From: Glaciozyma antarctica PI12
Taxonomy: Eukaryota; Basidiomycota; Microbotryomycetes; Kriegeriales; Camptobasidiaceae
Assembly (NCBI GenBank): GCA_002917775.1
Contig: KZ627158.1
Coordinates: forward strand, 1,071,103 to 1,135,102
Length of the DNA: 64,000 nt
Reading direction: 5' to 3'
Positions 11,032 through 22,060 of this stretch are shown here, one piece after another (the stretch's first letter is position 1; each line of letters begins with the position of its first letter). The position numbers and the translations under genes were made by a program. The notes under the pieces were generated by a model. It was given only the letters and a program-made list of their open reading frames with translations. It did no database searches and had not been told where the DNA came from.

Positions 11032-12135
11032 CTAAAGCTCATCCGTAATCCTAACCTCCTGCACGACCTCATCCTCCCCCAGCCTTCCCATATCCACCCG
11101 TTTCCCGCCACTCTCCAACTCGGCCGCCCACAGCGCCGCTCCCGCCGCCGTCGTGAACGCAAACAACGTTCCCACCACCGGGACCAAACCGAGCGCGAGG
11201 GACGCCGCTCCGAACCTGCGTTCATCGGTTAGCAGAGGATGCGGAAAGGGGGGAGGGACGAACGAGGTGTAGGCTCCGCGACGTTTGGCGATGAAGACTT
11301 CGCGTTGGGCTTTCGAGAACCCCTTGAGCTGGAAATAACGGCTGTGGTTCGAGGGCCCCGCATGCTGCCCGTTGTAGAAGAGGAAGAAAGCCGTTCCAAC
11401 CCCGGGGATAAAGTTGAGCGGGAGGGTAACGAGGTACCTCACCAGTCCCTCCTTTAACGGCCGCATCAGCGAGGCTCGGCCAGCGAGAAGGAGGATCGAC
11501 GCACGGTGGAGAACTTGCTCGAAACGGGCTTGAGGAGACTCTTCCCCATCACCATCGCTCCTCCCTTCCCCTTTCCGCTGATAGACCTCCCGCGTTGCAC
11601 GAGTTCCGCATGCCCGCGCTGAGCGAGCACGGCATCAAAGATCTTGAGCGAGGCGTCTGAGACGTAGAGAGTTTTGGTGAGGAAGGTAACGAGGACCCAG
11701 GATTCGGTGAGGACGACGGGGATGGCGGCGATGAAGGCTTCGTACGAGGGGTTAGCTTGCGATTCGGACAGCACCGAGGGGACCCACCGAGGGGACCAGT
11801 GACGAAAGCGAGCAGGGCGACTTGGGGGAGGTAGGTAAATACGAACATGGCTACAACGACTACGGCGCTCATAATTGCGCTCTTGTAGATGATGGGCTTG
11901 ACGCTCTGGAAGAGCTGAGGGTGTCGCAGGAAGTAGATGATTCCTCGCCTTCTCCACCGTGTCAGCTCCTCCCTCTTTCTACACAATACGAGCGTACGCA
12001 CAAAGGGTAGAGGTAAGCGCCGCTACGAGCTGCTTCAGAGGCTAGGCTGCCGACGGAGGTTGCGTCTTCCTTGAGAAGCGCTCCGGCTTTCTTGAGCTCT
12101 CGCTGGACGAGGGAGGGTTTCTGGGTGGACGCCAT
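11032..12135 (-). CDS. RRT8/LDS-like (EI24/CysZ-type) integral membrane protein
   Basis: Four or five exons encode a multispanning membrane protein that matches the fungal RRT8/LDS family, linked in yeast to lipid droplets and the outer spore wall. The start is ATG 12135 (MASTQKPSLVQRELKKAGA). Membrane segments are SAVVVVAMFVFTYLPQVALL, FIAAIPVVLTESWVLVTFLT, a pair around LVTLPLNFIPGVGTAFFLFY, and SLALGLVPVVGTLFAFTTAA. The most telling stretch is HSRYFQLKGFSKAQREVFIA, typical of this family just after the PLN-IPGVG hairpin. The first intron (GTGCGTACG donor) rejoins the frame as YPLRGIIYFLRHPQ. It lies convergent with the Rossmann-fold gene (131 bp between stops). The function here is inferred from the family only. 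Confidence 0.75.
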
Positions 12136-12398
12136 TGGTGAGCTGAGGTGCTGGTGGTAGCTTTGGAGGTAGGTCGGCGGTGGGAGCAGTTCCGGGTGAG
12201 CGGGAGGAGGGAGAGAAGTGACAAGGCGTCCAAGCTCCAAGTCGAAGTGACGAGTGATCGATATTTCACCTCCTATTCCTCCCTCTCTCTTCTCTCCCGC
12301 CCGTTCTCCTCTCCAGAACCGCCGGAAGTACGACGACGACGACGAACTCACACCAAAAAAGCCCTCCAAAATAACAACACTGACAATCTACACCCATC

Positions 12399-14442
12399 CT
12401 AATCCCCTCCTCCCACCGCAGCGCGTCTCCGCAGGTTCCCAGGGTACACGTCGCTCGTATCCGCCTCTGCGCGCGGGGGAGCGACGACGGGAGTGACGGG
12501 TTTATGGCATACGGGACACCAGGATTGGTGGTGGAACCAGTGAACGACGCAGCCGGCGTGATCTGTGCGAGCGGGAGGGGGGTCAGCCAGGTACCGGCGA
12601 GCGCGAGGGGGGATGAGCGAGGAGAAGGGACGTACATGTATGCCCGCAAGGCAGTTTACACCTCCCCTCCTCACTAGGTCCTTCCTCCTCCCCCTTCCCC
12701 TCGAAACAAATCGCACAAGCCCATTCCTCCTCCTCCCCCTCACTATCGCCCGGGAACACCCTCGTGACTGTCTCCAAACACACGAAGGTCCTAACAATGC
12801 TCGTCTTGCATTTCTTGATATGATTGACGCGGCCTTTGATGCAGTGGAAGAGGATGTGAGGCGGGAGGGAGAGGGGGGAGTAGGAGGGGAATAGGAGGAT
12901 GACGGAGATGAATTGAAGGAGAGTGAGGGAGGAGGTGAGCATGTCGGAGAGGAGGGTGAGGAGCCAGGGAGTTGAGAGGGAGATGCGAGCTGGAGGGGGA
13001 CGCTTGGGGTCGCTGGAGGAGGAGGTGGTGGGAGGGGAGGTAAAGAAGGAGGGGGAGAGGACGGGAGGGTGAGGGCAGAGGAACGTTGGAGCAGGGATGG
13101 AGGGGGGGAGGAGGGAATGGGGGATGAGATGCTTGAGGGGATTGCGAGGAGGGGCCGAAAAAGGCGGTGATGGTCTGCGTTCGTGCTTCGTCGTCAGTAT
13201 CGCTCGCGGTAGAGGAATAGGCGAACGTACCTCGAGAACGATAACCTCCCTAAAAGGACCCATCCGTCCCCAACTCCCCCACTGAGGCTTCGCCGGCTCC
13301 CCCTCCGACTCCCCCAGCACAAACCGTCCAAACGGGACGTCCTCCCATCCCTCCCTATCTCCAGCACTCCAGCACTCCCTCCCCACCACTCCCACAATCA
13401 TCACCAGCGCCGCAATCCCCAATATCTGTCTCCAATACCTCTCCCCAGTCCCCCTCGCGCGCCATCGCATCCTACTCATCCTCTTTCCGAACGTCTTTCC
13501 TCGCTCGAAAGACGCGGGAAGTGGGTTCGATAGCCCGATTCGCACGATCGAATCCTCGATAACGAGCGCGGCGAGTTCGACGAAGAAGAGGAGGTGAACG
13601 ATGAGAGAGGCTAGGACGAAAGGGGATAGATTGAAAGCGAGGTGGGAGATGGAGAGGAGGGATCTCAAGGATCCGAGGACCCAGAGACCGAATTCATGAG
13701 AGGCGTCGGCGAGTTCTGAAGAGCGGGCGCGGAGGGAGGTGGGAGCGCGAGGAGAGTCGGCACAGAGGGGTCGACCGCGGTAGTCCGTTGGGCAGTCGCT
13801 GGACGAGGCTGCTGGGACCTCAGCTGGAGGGAGTGAGAGGTCGGGAGTCGAGGGGAGGTAGGAGGCTTGCTTAGGTGGTGCGGGGACGAAAGGGGATGGA
13901 GAGCGCTTGGAGGGTGGAGGGGAGAGGGGAGGCGTAGTGACCGCGTAGGACGAGTTGGGGTCGGCGCTCGTACGTCCCACCGGCGTAGCGTTCGACCGTA
14001 CTCCCTCCTCCACTAAAATCATGCCGCTCTCCTCCCCTTCGTGTTGGTACGCCGGCGTTAGGGGTGACTCGGTTGTCACGGGATCGGGAATCGAGGTGCC
14101 GCCGACGGAGGAGGTGGGAGGGGCGAGGGAGGAGGTGATGGCGCCTGCGGGAGGGATGGCGGAAGGGCGGGGACAGAGGAGCCACAGGAGGCAGAGGAGG
14201 GCTAGCTTGGGGCGAGTGTGCTCCCGAAATGTGTCGAGGGTCTGTCGAGATAGAGGGGTCAGCAGGGGTGCGGGAAGGGTCGACTGTGGTTAGACGGAGC
14301 GAAGCAGGACAGCTGACGGCTCCTCGCAAACTCTGCGAGGAAGCTGGCGGGAGTGCTGATCCGCTCGAAGGCTGCTTACGGCGTTGGGAGCGACCCTGGA
14401 CGATAGTGACCAGGGCTTGCTGCTCACCTCTGGGGTAGGCAT
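12399..14442 (-). CDS. Membrane-anchored RING-H2 protein, probable E3 ubiquitin ligase
   Basis: The C-terminal part carries a RING-H2 finger split by an intron: WACAICFEGKGEEEG, CKLPCGHT, then DHAGCVVHWFHHQSWCPVCH, giving the zinc ligands in C3H2C3 order. Upstream are several hydrophobic segments: KLALLCLLWLLC near 14200, SLIVHLLFFVELAALVI, ILGIAALVMIVGVVG, and TSSLTLLQFISVILLF just before HCIKGRVNHIKKCKTSIV. The architecture (several membrane helices, then a C-terminal RING) resembles ER/Golgi E3 ligases. The start is uncertain: an ATG at 14442 followed by a GTGAGC donor splices in phase to TLDTFREHTRPK. A GTACGT donor near 13233 with a CTGAC branch would shift the frame by 56 nt relative to the downstream membrane segment, so one join in the middle is unresolved. 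Confidence 0.7.
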
Positions 14443-15038
14443 TCCTGCTCGCACTGGCGGTAACGCTGAGCAGCAATGGCTAAAGGAACAAGAGGCAAGA
14501 CCCAGTTTTGGCTGAGAAAGACCGAGGAGGAACGCAACAGCAACGCGCGAACGCCGAACTTCGGCCAGGCGCCAGACGATCTCTCGCTCATTTTCCTCCT
14601 CATTTTCTGCTGTAAGATCTGATGCTGCTGCTCTTACTGGTACGCCGTTAACTGCGGCCACACCCCAGGCTCTGTTGCGTGCGAATTAGATTGTTGCCGC
14701 AGACTAGAAAAAAGGGAAGGTCACCGGGGCACTGAGTTCAGCTGCATTCCTCTCTGCCTCCTCCCGCACGCCAACACCAAACCTCAGCTAGCAGTCCAAC
14801 GGCGCTAACATCCAGCACTCGAACGGCAAGCTCGTCCTCCAGCAAGTGTTAAGACCGCCCTCTCCTAGCTCCAGCTTCTCCCTTGCACCTCCTTCCCTAG
14901 CTCAAGCTTCGGTGGGTCCCTCCGAGCCTCCAGCAGCAGACGCAGAGCAAGCACTTACAGCTACAGTGAATCCCCACAGCTCACATCTCCGCCTCTCCAA
15001 CCTCTCATCCTTCAGCGGACCACCGCGCCCGCAGCGTC
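14443..15038. other. Divergent intergenic region
   Basis: About 600 bp separate the divergent RING gene and the disordered-protein gene. It must contain both promoters and leaders. A minus-strand open frame crosses part of it (with ENEEENEREIVWRLAEVRRS near 14560-14620) but starts without an ATG; it could be an upstream exon of the RING gene. No element with a known name was found. Confidence 0.4.
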
Positions 15039-16280
15039 ATGGCCACTACCAGCCCCGCCCTAACGCACCCTCCCCCTCCCAAACGCCACGAAGGCAAGCG
15101 CATCTTCCGCTCTATCTCTCGCTTTCTCTCGGGCGCCTCCAAGTCGCGCCCTAAGCTCGCCTCCCACCCCACCGGCACCAGCACCCCTCCGGCGAGGGAC
15201 ACGGACGTCCAGCTGCACGAAGTGCGGCGTTCGGAGAGCAGAGCTAGCACTAGGGCCTCTGTCCTAACGGGGGACGACTCGCTCACGGGTGCCGACACGG
15301 ACGCCTCCCTCCGCCCCATCTCCCCCTCCTCCGCCGCGCCCTCCTCCTTCGTCTCCCGCACTTCGACCGCCTCCCTAGCTCCCACGCACAGGACCTTCCT
15401 CTCCGCCGTCTCTACGAAACCTACCACCCTCCTCTCCATCGACTCGAGCGCCGGTGCGAACCGCATCGCCGTCGTCCCCGGTACCGGCCTCCCCACCTCC
15501 TCCGTCCCCTCCCCTCAAAACGGCGGCGGAATCACCTTCTCCTCCCTCCCTCCACACCTCGAATCCCAAGTCCCTCGCCACACCCTCGCTCACCCGCGTA
15601 ACAACCCTCACCCGGCTTCGCCCCCACCCGATAACGCCAGTATGCTCACTCTCGCCTCCTCATCTTTCGCTCCTTCCTTCTCCCCCTCCCGCCTTACGAA
15701 CGGCGCTGGATCCCTCCTTGGCGCCCGGAGGATCGAAGCGGATGAAGATGCGAGCGTGCGTGCGCTCGCGCCTAGTCGGCGAGCGAGCGACGAGAGTCTG
15801 GGGAGCAGGAGTACGTGGAGTGCGGCGGTGCGGAGGGAAAAGACGGCTAGCTTGAGGACGGTGGGGACTAATGGTACGGGAGCTTGGGGAGCGGAAGTGG
15901 AGGGGGAGACGGAGGCGCAGAGGGTTGTTAGTGAGGCGAGGGAGGAGGAGGAGGAGGAAGTGGGGGAGCTTAGGACGCCGGGGAAGGAGGAGGACACCAA
16001 GCTGCCGAACGTCGCTCCACCGCCGCTACCAGTCTTCGCAACGCCCACCTCCAACGCTCTCGACGAGACCTCCTCGACACCTCCTTCCGAAATCGCCTCT
16101 CTCGAATCTACTCCCAGCCCTGCCGCCACGCCAACGACGCCGGAGGAGGGAATCACGACGCCTACGAAAGTAAACGGGATGGGCACGGGAATCGGGACGG
16201 GGTTGGATACGAGGAGCGTGGCTAGTGCGGCGGAGACGGAGGGGAGCTTCCAGGATGTTGAGAGTCGGTTAGGGGATTGA
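15039..16280 (+). CDS. Intronless 413-residue disordered protein, unknown
   Basis: A single long ATG-to-TGA frame encodes a Ser/Thr/Pro-rich, largely disordered protein. The N-terminus is basic (KRHEGKRIFRSISRFLSG), a possible amphipathic membrane- or nucleic-acid-contacting helix. A central block with SMLTLASSSFAPSF and, 30 residues later, DEDASVRALAPSRRASDESL and GSRSTWSAAVRRE resembles a short conserved patch I associate with uncharacterised basidiomycete proteins. RRASDES and similar sites look like PKA/14-3-3-type phosphorylation motifs. An acidic run (REEEEEEVGELRTP) follows. No enzyme domain is visible and no function is proposed. The lack of introns is unusual for this window, but the ORF is too long and consistent to be chance. 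Confidence 0.8.
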   Translation: MATTSPALTHPPPPKRHEGKRIFRSISRFLSGASKSRPKLASHPTGTSTPPARDTDVQLHEVRRSESRASTRASVLTGDDSLTGADTDASLRPISPSSAAPSSFVSRTSTASLAPTHRTFLSAVSTKPTTLLSIDSSAGANRIAVVPGTGLPTSSVPSPQNGGGITFSSLPPHLESQVPRHTLAHPRNNPHPASPPPDNASMLTLASSSFAPSFSPSRLTNGAGSLLGARRIEADEDASVRALAPSRRASDESLGSRSTWSAAVRREKTASLRTVGTNGTGAWGAEVEGETEAQRVVSEAREEEEEEVGELRTPGKEEDTKLPNVAPPPLPVFATPTSNALDETSSTPPSEIASLESTPSPAATPTTPEEGITTPTKVNGMGTGIGTGLDTRSVASAAETEGSFQDVESRLGD

Positions 16281-16836
16281 GGGAACGAGGGCTGGAGGGT
16301 ATTGACGCTGTGCTGTGAATTCGTTTTTTTTGGTGGCGTTTGGGTGCTGAGAGCGTCGAGGCGGGTGAGCTTCGCAGGAGGCGTTCGCAGCTTCGGAGAG
16401 CTTGGCTTTTCTCCTCCAGGGCGCAAAATCGGGCTTCGTGAGCTTGTCAAGTTCGAAACCAACGAGCTGCGAGCGGTTTGCAGGCTTGCGGAGCTCAGAA
16501 GAGGAGCGAGGAGCGAGAGGGAGAGCGAGCTCCGCTTCGCAGCCTCGTCTCCTCGCTCGCGCTACTTATCGCGCTCGCTGGCAGCAGCTTCGCCCGCACA
16601 CTCCCCTTCTCCGAGCAGAAGAAGCGACTCTGGGAAAGACTGCTCTGCTCGCACGATGCGAACGAAAAAGGCTGCGCTGAGCGGCTCGCACAGGACGTTG
16701 GTAAGCCGGTCGCGCAGGAAGTCTCGACGGTGACGAAGCAACTCGGGCCAGTGAACAGGAACAGCTCGTGTGTTACGCGGGTAGCCAAGGGGTACGGTAG
16801 TAGGGGTGGGTATCCAGTGTCGTCTCTGAACATCGT
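16281..16836. other. Convergent intergenic region (3' ends)
   Basis: About 550 bp lie between two gene 3' ends. A plus-strand open frame from 16478 runs 294 codons, through here and antisense to the ERT1 exons. It has no domain and the antisense gene is well supported, so I treat it as a shadow. A run of T near 16326-16331 may help 3'-end formation. Nothing else is seen. Confidence 0.4.
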
Positions 16837-19226
16837 TCAGACCAGCACGGGGAGGAAGGAGCCAATAACGAGGAAAGGACACTGCACGTTCGTCGTAAGC
16901 CACCGTCCTACCTCGTACGTCCCAAAGCGAGGGTGGACTCACCGAAAAAAGGTCCCGCCGGACCGAAAAGCAGAACGCGCAAGGTACTGGACGACCCGAG
17001 GGTCCCAGGACGACGCACTGCGACATGACGCTCGAGCTGGTACTCTCGAAGGCATGCTTGGCGAAGCTCTCGTAGTACTCAACAACGCTCGACGTATCGA
17101 ACAGCTGCGTTCCCCCACATCAGCTTCCCTCCTTCTCCCGCAGAACGACGAAAAACGCACCTCGAAGATGTACTTCTTCCCCAGGAGCTCCTCCCGACTC
17201 CACCCCGTCAGGAGACAGAACTCGGTTCCGACGAGACAGATCTCCCCCGTTCGACGCCAGACGACGGTCGGCGTGCCCGAGAAGGAGATGAGCTTGTTGA
17301 GTTCGACGAGCGTGCGCTGGAACGTCCTTTCGACAAACGTCTGTGAGAAGTCCTTAATCTAGGCTCGAGAAGTCCGGAGGAAGCGACGAACCTCGTCCTC
17401 CTCCGTGAGAGGCATTTGAAGCGCGATGAGGGAAGGACGGAAGGTTGCGAGCGCGCGGATGATGCGGAGGATGTCGTTCTTCTCGAATCTGCATTCGTCA
17501 AAGCCCATCAGCTACTTCCCTCTGCGACGAACCAGAAGAACGAACGTACCGTTCCTTGAGATGCCGAACGAGGTAGTGATATGACTGCGCATAAGGGTAC
17601 GGCTTCGTGACGGCCCTGTACGCCTCCTCCGCCGTGAGCATCTTGGTACTCTGCGCCGTGCGTCCCTCGTGCGCCCTCTCCTCCAACTGAAACGGCAAGT
17701 TCCCCGCCGCTCCACTCCCTCCCGCGACCGGCGCTTCTGCCCCGAACCCATTCGGCGAATGCGAATCGCTCATCCTCCTCATCGCCGCCAGATCAGGCTT
17801 GAGTCCTGGGATGGCAGGGAAGAGGTCCTGCACCGTATCCTGCATCCTCGGCGGACTCATGATCCCTCCAAACGATAAGCCTCCCGCCGGACTCGTCGCG
17901 CTGCTCCCCGTTCCTCGTCCGCCAAAGATCGACGCGCCGTACGAAGGCGTGTTGCCCGCACTGACGACGGGCGCTCGGTCCATCCCTCCGAGTCCGAGCG
18001 TACCGCCGAGAGGAGAGTTGATGAGCATCGTGCTGCCGTTCCCGCTGCCGCTCAAGCGCGCGTCCGATACGTGGTGTGCGTCCGGAGCCGAGTGGTACGA
18101 AGGTTCGGAGAAGCCGTTGCCGTTGAGCATCGAGGAGAGGATGGCGTATTCAAGGTTGGCGGCTTCCGAGCCGAACTCGTTGGCGAAGCTGTTGGTATCG
18201 TAGTAGAGGGTGTCGAAGTTGAACGGCTGGTTCGGAGCGTTGTGCGCCATCGCGTCGATACCGTGAGGAGACTCTGCGGAGGGAGGAGGTCGGATCAGTG
18301 AGTGCGCCCGCGGACAGAGGTCAGCTGAGCGGACGGACCTCCACTATCTCCTCCATCAGGCGCGAGCTGAGGATGTTGAGGAACGACCTCCTCGACTGGT
18401 GGCGGCGGGCGAGCAACGACAGGAGGCCTGCGTTCGAGTACTGCACCCACACGAGCTTGTCAGCTAGCTGCACCTCTCCTCCCCAGTCCTCAAGACGCAC
18501 GCTCATCGGGAATCTCCTGCAGATACTTGGCCTTCTTGCGCGCGCCGTCTTGACATTGATCTGGACATCCCTTCTTGACGCATCGGGCGCACGGTCGAGC
18601 TGCGTATCGCGAAGGGCAAGGAAGGGAGGGTAGGAAGGAGGAGGAAGGGAGGGATTGACAGTCAGCATTTCCATCATCGATCCGTTCTCGTTAAAGGGGA
18701 GAGACTGACCATCATCGCAAGTCAAGTGAGCCTTCTGGCACGCCGCACACGCTCGGCCAGCCTTCTTCTTCTTGTCCCCTCCCTGCTTCCTCTGCTTCCC
18801 CTTGACCTTCTTCCCCTCAAACTCGCTCTCCTCCTCGTCCGTCTCCCCCTTCTTCTTCCCCTTCCCCTTGACTCCCCTCCCCCTCTTCCCCTTGACCACG
18901 ACGACCGGCGCACCCTGCGGTCCCACCCCTTTATCCTCCTCACTCTCACCTCCCAATCCCGTCCCACTACTCTCCTCGTCACTCTCCCCTCGCGCCTCCC
19001 CGAGCCCAGACGACAACATCCTCTTCTTCTTCCTCGGCCGCCCCGACGCCGTACTCTCCGGCGAACCGAAATCGAGAGGAGGAAGTGAAGGGAGCTGCTG
19101 CGAGACCGGGAGCGCGTAAGGGTCGTGTTGTTGCAGCGAGTGGTTGGACGAGAAGAACGAGTTGGGGGACGCCGAATGGTGAGAGCCGTTGGGGTCGTGA
19201 GGGTGGAGGGAGGGGAGGGAGTACAT
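16837..19226 (-). CDS. ERT1: ERT1/AcuK-type Zn2Cys6 transcription factor with PAS domain
   Basis: This regulator family controls gluconeogenesis and respiratory genes such as PCK1 and FBP1. The start is ATG 19226 ([17 protein letters not shown]). A Ser/Gly-rich and Lys-rich region ([17 protein letters not shown]) precedes the zinc cluster, split by an intron: [13 protein letters not shown], then [19 protein letters not shown] and [11 protein letters not shown]. The six cysteines and the unusual QKAHLTCDD loop are diagnostic of ERT1. Further exons give [28 protein letters not shown], then a PAS-like domain with [40 protein letters not shown], and [11 protein letters not shown] at the end (TGA 16837-16839). 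About seven exons are present. The PAS fold may sense a metabolite, which is inference. Length and order match the family. Confidence 0.93.
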
Positions 19227-19928
19227 CGATGCTGGCGCTGGGGGGTGTGTATGTCGAGTGCGGGGCTGCCGAAGTTGAGGGCGAGGAGTCGGCTCGAGTT
19301 GGGTGGCCGCTGGAGGTCTTTAGGAGAGTAGGAGGGTGCCGAGAGTTGCCGAGAGTGTTGGATCGTGCGCGTTCGTGATCGCTTGGTGAAGGGCCTGTGT
19401 TGGTGCTCGGCAAGAGAGCCTCCGCTGGGCAGGCGCCTGGCTTTGAGAGGGCGCGGCGAGCGAGCTGGCGATGAACGACTGGGCTGTTCAACCCAAGTTG
19501 GTATCGGTGGGCGTTTGAGCTGGCGGTAGAGAGTTTGAGAGACGAATTGGGCGAAGGAGAACAGGGTCACGGGCTGGGCGGCTGCTGGGGACTTTGATTT
19601 TTTCCGCGAAACCCAGCCTGGGCTCTTATCCCTCGAACTGCCCTCCGTTCCTTTCTCCGAGTCTCTCGATCACTCTGCTTGCTTGCGGAGCAAATCGGCA
19701 CTACTTGCTAGCTTCCCTCATCTCTCCGCAACCGATACAAAGTCTGGGGGTTGGTCTGGGGTACTGCGCGTAGAGCTGCGTAGAGCGAACTTGGACGGGA
19801 GGGACGAGGAGGGGCCCCCCATTCTCTCCTCGCGCGAAGCTGTCAGAAACGAACGGGGAGCACTCTCCACGAACAAAGGGGCCCGACGACCGAAGCTGGC
19901 TCTAAACCTCGCCCACGAGCGCTGGCAA
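19227..19928. other. Upstream region of ERT1 and 3' flank of the PheRS gene
   Basis: About 700 bp between two minus-strand genes. Open frames on both strands over 19230-19490 lack domains and good starts; they are best read as ERT1 leader sequence. A pyrimidine-rich stretch occurs around 19610-19680. No named element was found. Confidence 0.4.
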
Positions 19929-21694
19929 TTACCGCACCTCGACGCCCATCTGCTCGACGACCTTGTCCACCACTTGCGCCTGAACCTCGTTGACTTCCTC
20001 GTTCGAAAGACTCCTGCTCGACGAAATCAGCCTCGCTCGAGCGAAAAGATGAAAAGGAACGCACCTGTCCATCGAGCGGTAATTGAGTCGGTAGCAAACG
20101 CTCCTCCTCCCCGTCTTGGGATGAACGAATTCGTCAATCTGCGCACCGCATCGTTAGCTCCACCCTCCACCAAGCACGCAAGGAACGCGCACCAACTCGA
20201 CTCCTTCGACTAAATCCCCCGCGCAATCCCTCACGACTTCGCAGAAATCATTCTCATGCCACCCCTCGCTCGGCACCCAAAGGCTAAGGTCCTTGTAGCA
20301 CTCGGGGTACTTGGAGTAGCTCTTGAACGTCGTTATCTCGTCCGCCTTGAACTGGTCGAGGAAGCGAGAGTCGGTCGACCAGAAGAGTCGGATGTCGGGG
20401 ATCGAGAAGAGGACCATGGCGATTCGTTCGAGACCGAGTCCGAAAGCCCATCCCAGCTTGTCGGGAACGCCTGCGTCATTCGTTAGTCCGTGCGAGCGAG
20501 AGAGAGGGGAGGAGAGGAGAGGACGCACCGGATCGATTCAGCGTATCCTGCCGCACGACGCCGCACCCTAGGATCTCCAACCACTTGCCCTGAAACAGCA
20601 CCTCGACCTCGTAACTCGGACTCGTCCACGGAAAAGTCGCCTCGATCCACCTCACCCTCAACGGCTCCTCCCCGCTCCCCAACCCCCCAAACAAAGCCCA
20701 CACGAGCCCGTTCAACGAATGCTTCAAGTGCTCCGCCAGCACCATCGCTTCCTCCTCACTATGCTCCTCCTGAATCGGGTTCGTCGCTGAGATCCCTCGT
20801 GTTGGATCCTCAATGATGATGTTGGCCCTGTCGAGCTCCGCTGCCATCGTCGCGTTCTCGGCGCGAAGTCGTTCGATCCCTCCGTCCAAACGAGAGACGA
20901 TGTTGCAACCTTCCATCTGGTGAAAGACGGGATAGTGCGAACGATCAATCTCGTCGCGGCGGTAGACGTCCGCCGTGAGGAGGAACCTCTCCATCCCTTT
21001 TCGGAAACTCTCGACTTCGTGCGCGGAAGTGTGCGTTCGGAGCATGTGCGTCGAGTTGAGGTAGTAGGAATCCGTCTTGGAGCGACCGGGATGAGAGGCG
21101 GGAAAGCCTAGGTCGTCGAAATTGGCTTGGACGGTAACGAGAGGGGAGAGGGTGGAGAGGTGCGTGAAGGTGGTGAAATGGGCTTGGATCTTAGCGGCGA
21201 GGATTCCAATGGGGTGGTAGGGGAGGAGGTGGAGGTTGCGACCGACTTTGGAGAGGATCGTGGGGGTTACGTTGGTCCATGCGTCTGCGTCCTCAGCGGG
21301 GTTAGCTGCCGTGCTCCTGCCCGTCCTGACGCGACTCACCCGATTTGATCTGCGCTTCCGTTACGCCCTGAAGTCCGGCTAAGATCTTGTCAACTTGGTC
21401 GGAGGATCTTGTCGACTTGGTAAGGGGGCGTGGTGGAGGTCGGAGGTCGAGGAGGAGCGGCGGTGGTTCGGCGAGGGGAGGTCGAGTGGAGCTGGCGCGA
21501 GTGTACTGGGCTGTTGGCGTTGATACAGGTATCACCGTGAGCAGTAGTCGTTGACCGAGAGAGCTACGGAGAGACGCTGGGATGAGCAGGTGCGGGCGGA
21601 GTGGGAACGACTCGACTCGAGCTCACCTGGGACCGACTACTCCTGAGCAGAGCAGAGTGAGCTTGGAGTGCTCTAACTGACCGTAGCAAGCTCA
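19929..21694 (-). CDS. MSF1: Mitochondrial phenylalanyl-tRNA synthetase
   Basis: The enzyme charges mitochondrial tRNA-Phe as a single-chain class II synthetase. Family motifs in order: [40 protein letters not shown], the motif-2 region [20 protein letters not shown] with [24 protein letters not shown], then [20 protein letters not shown] (motif 3, GLGLER arginine) and the C-terminal tRNA anticodon-binding (B8-like) domain with [20 protein letters not shown], ending EQMGVEVR at a TAA (19929-19931). The 5' end is uncertain. An ATG at 21694 opens [20 protein letters not shown], a good mitochondrial presequence, and is followed by a GTGAGC donor; the obvious acceptor does not rejoin the frame seen from about 21560 downward, so one join is unresolved. 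Confidence 0.88.
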
Positions 21695-22060
21695 TCCTCA
21701 ATCAATCGAGTGGAAAAGAGTTGGTTAAAGCGGAGGACAGCTCAACTCAGGCTCAACTCTCCAAGTCAGAATATTCGAATATTCACTCGTCAAGTACTTG
21801 AGAATAACGGGATTAAATAAATCGAATTTTTCGGGTCCTTGTCGAGCCCATCTAGACCTCTTTCTCCTCCAGGAACAACTCACTCGGTACGCTTCCCCTC
21901 TGACTGACTCGACCAGCTAGACGGCAGGAGCACTGACGCCACGCCCCACCAGATCAATTCCCCCCAGCGTCTCAACAGACGTACCCACAGCAGCTCAGCT
22001 TGCCCCCCGCCAGACTACCTTAGTCAACTCAACCCGCCACCCGCTGAAGCGCTCATAGCC
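21695..22060. promoter_or_regulatory. Divergent promoter region with AT-rich island
   Basis: This 366-bp region lies between the mitochondrial PheRS gene and the antizyme gene. It holds the most AT-rich patch I noticed in the window (about 21765-21835), which includes a perfect 16-bp palindrome at 21769-21784 (GAATATTCGAATATTC) and the string GGGATTAAATAAATCG. It probably serves both genes. Which factor binds it cannot be told. Confidence 0.5.
21769..21784. promoter_or_regulatory. 16-bp perfect palindrome in the PheRS/antizyme promoter
   Basis: GAATATTCGAATATTC is its own reverse complement. It sits in the AT-rich core of the divergent promoter, in a window that is otherwise strongly GC-rich. 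The repeated GAAnnTTC half-sites recall heat-shock elements, but the spacing is not canonical. Confidence 0.5.

Noticed and set aside
13515-13530. GGTTCGATAGCC, like a tRNA B box
   Set aside because: It lies inside a coding exon of the RING gene, with no matching A box or cloverleaf.
16478-17362. Plus-strand open frame of 294 codons
   Set aside because: It is antisense to well-supported ERT1 exons (PAS and C-terminal motifs) and has no domain of its own. GC-rich coding sequence often leaves the opposite strand open.
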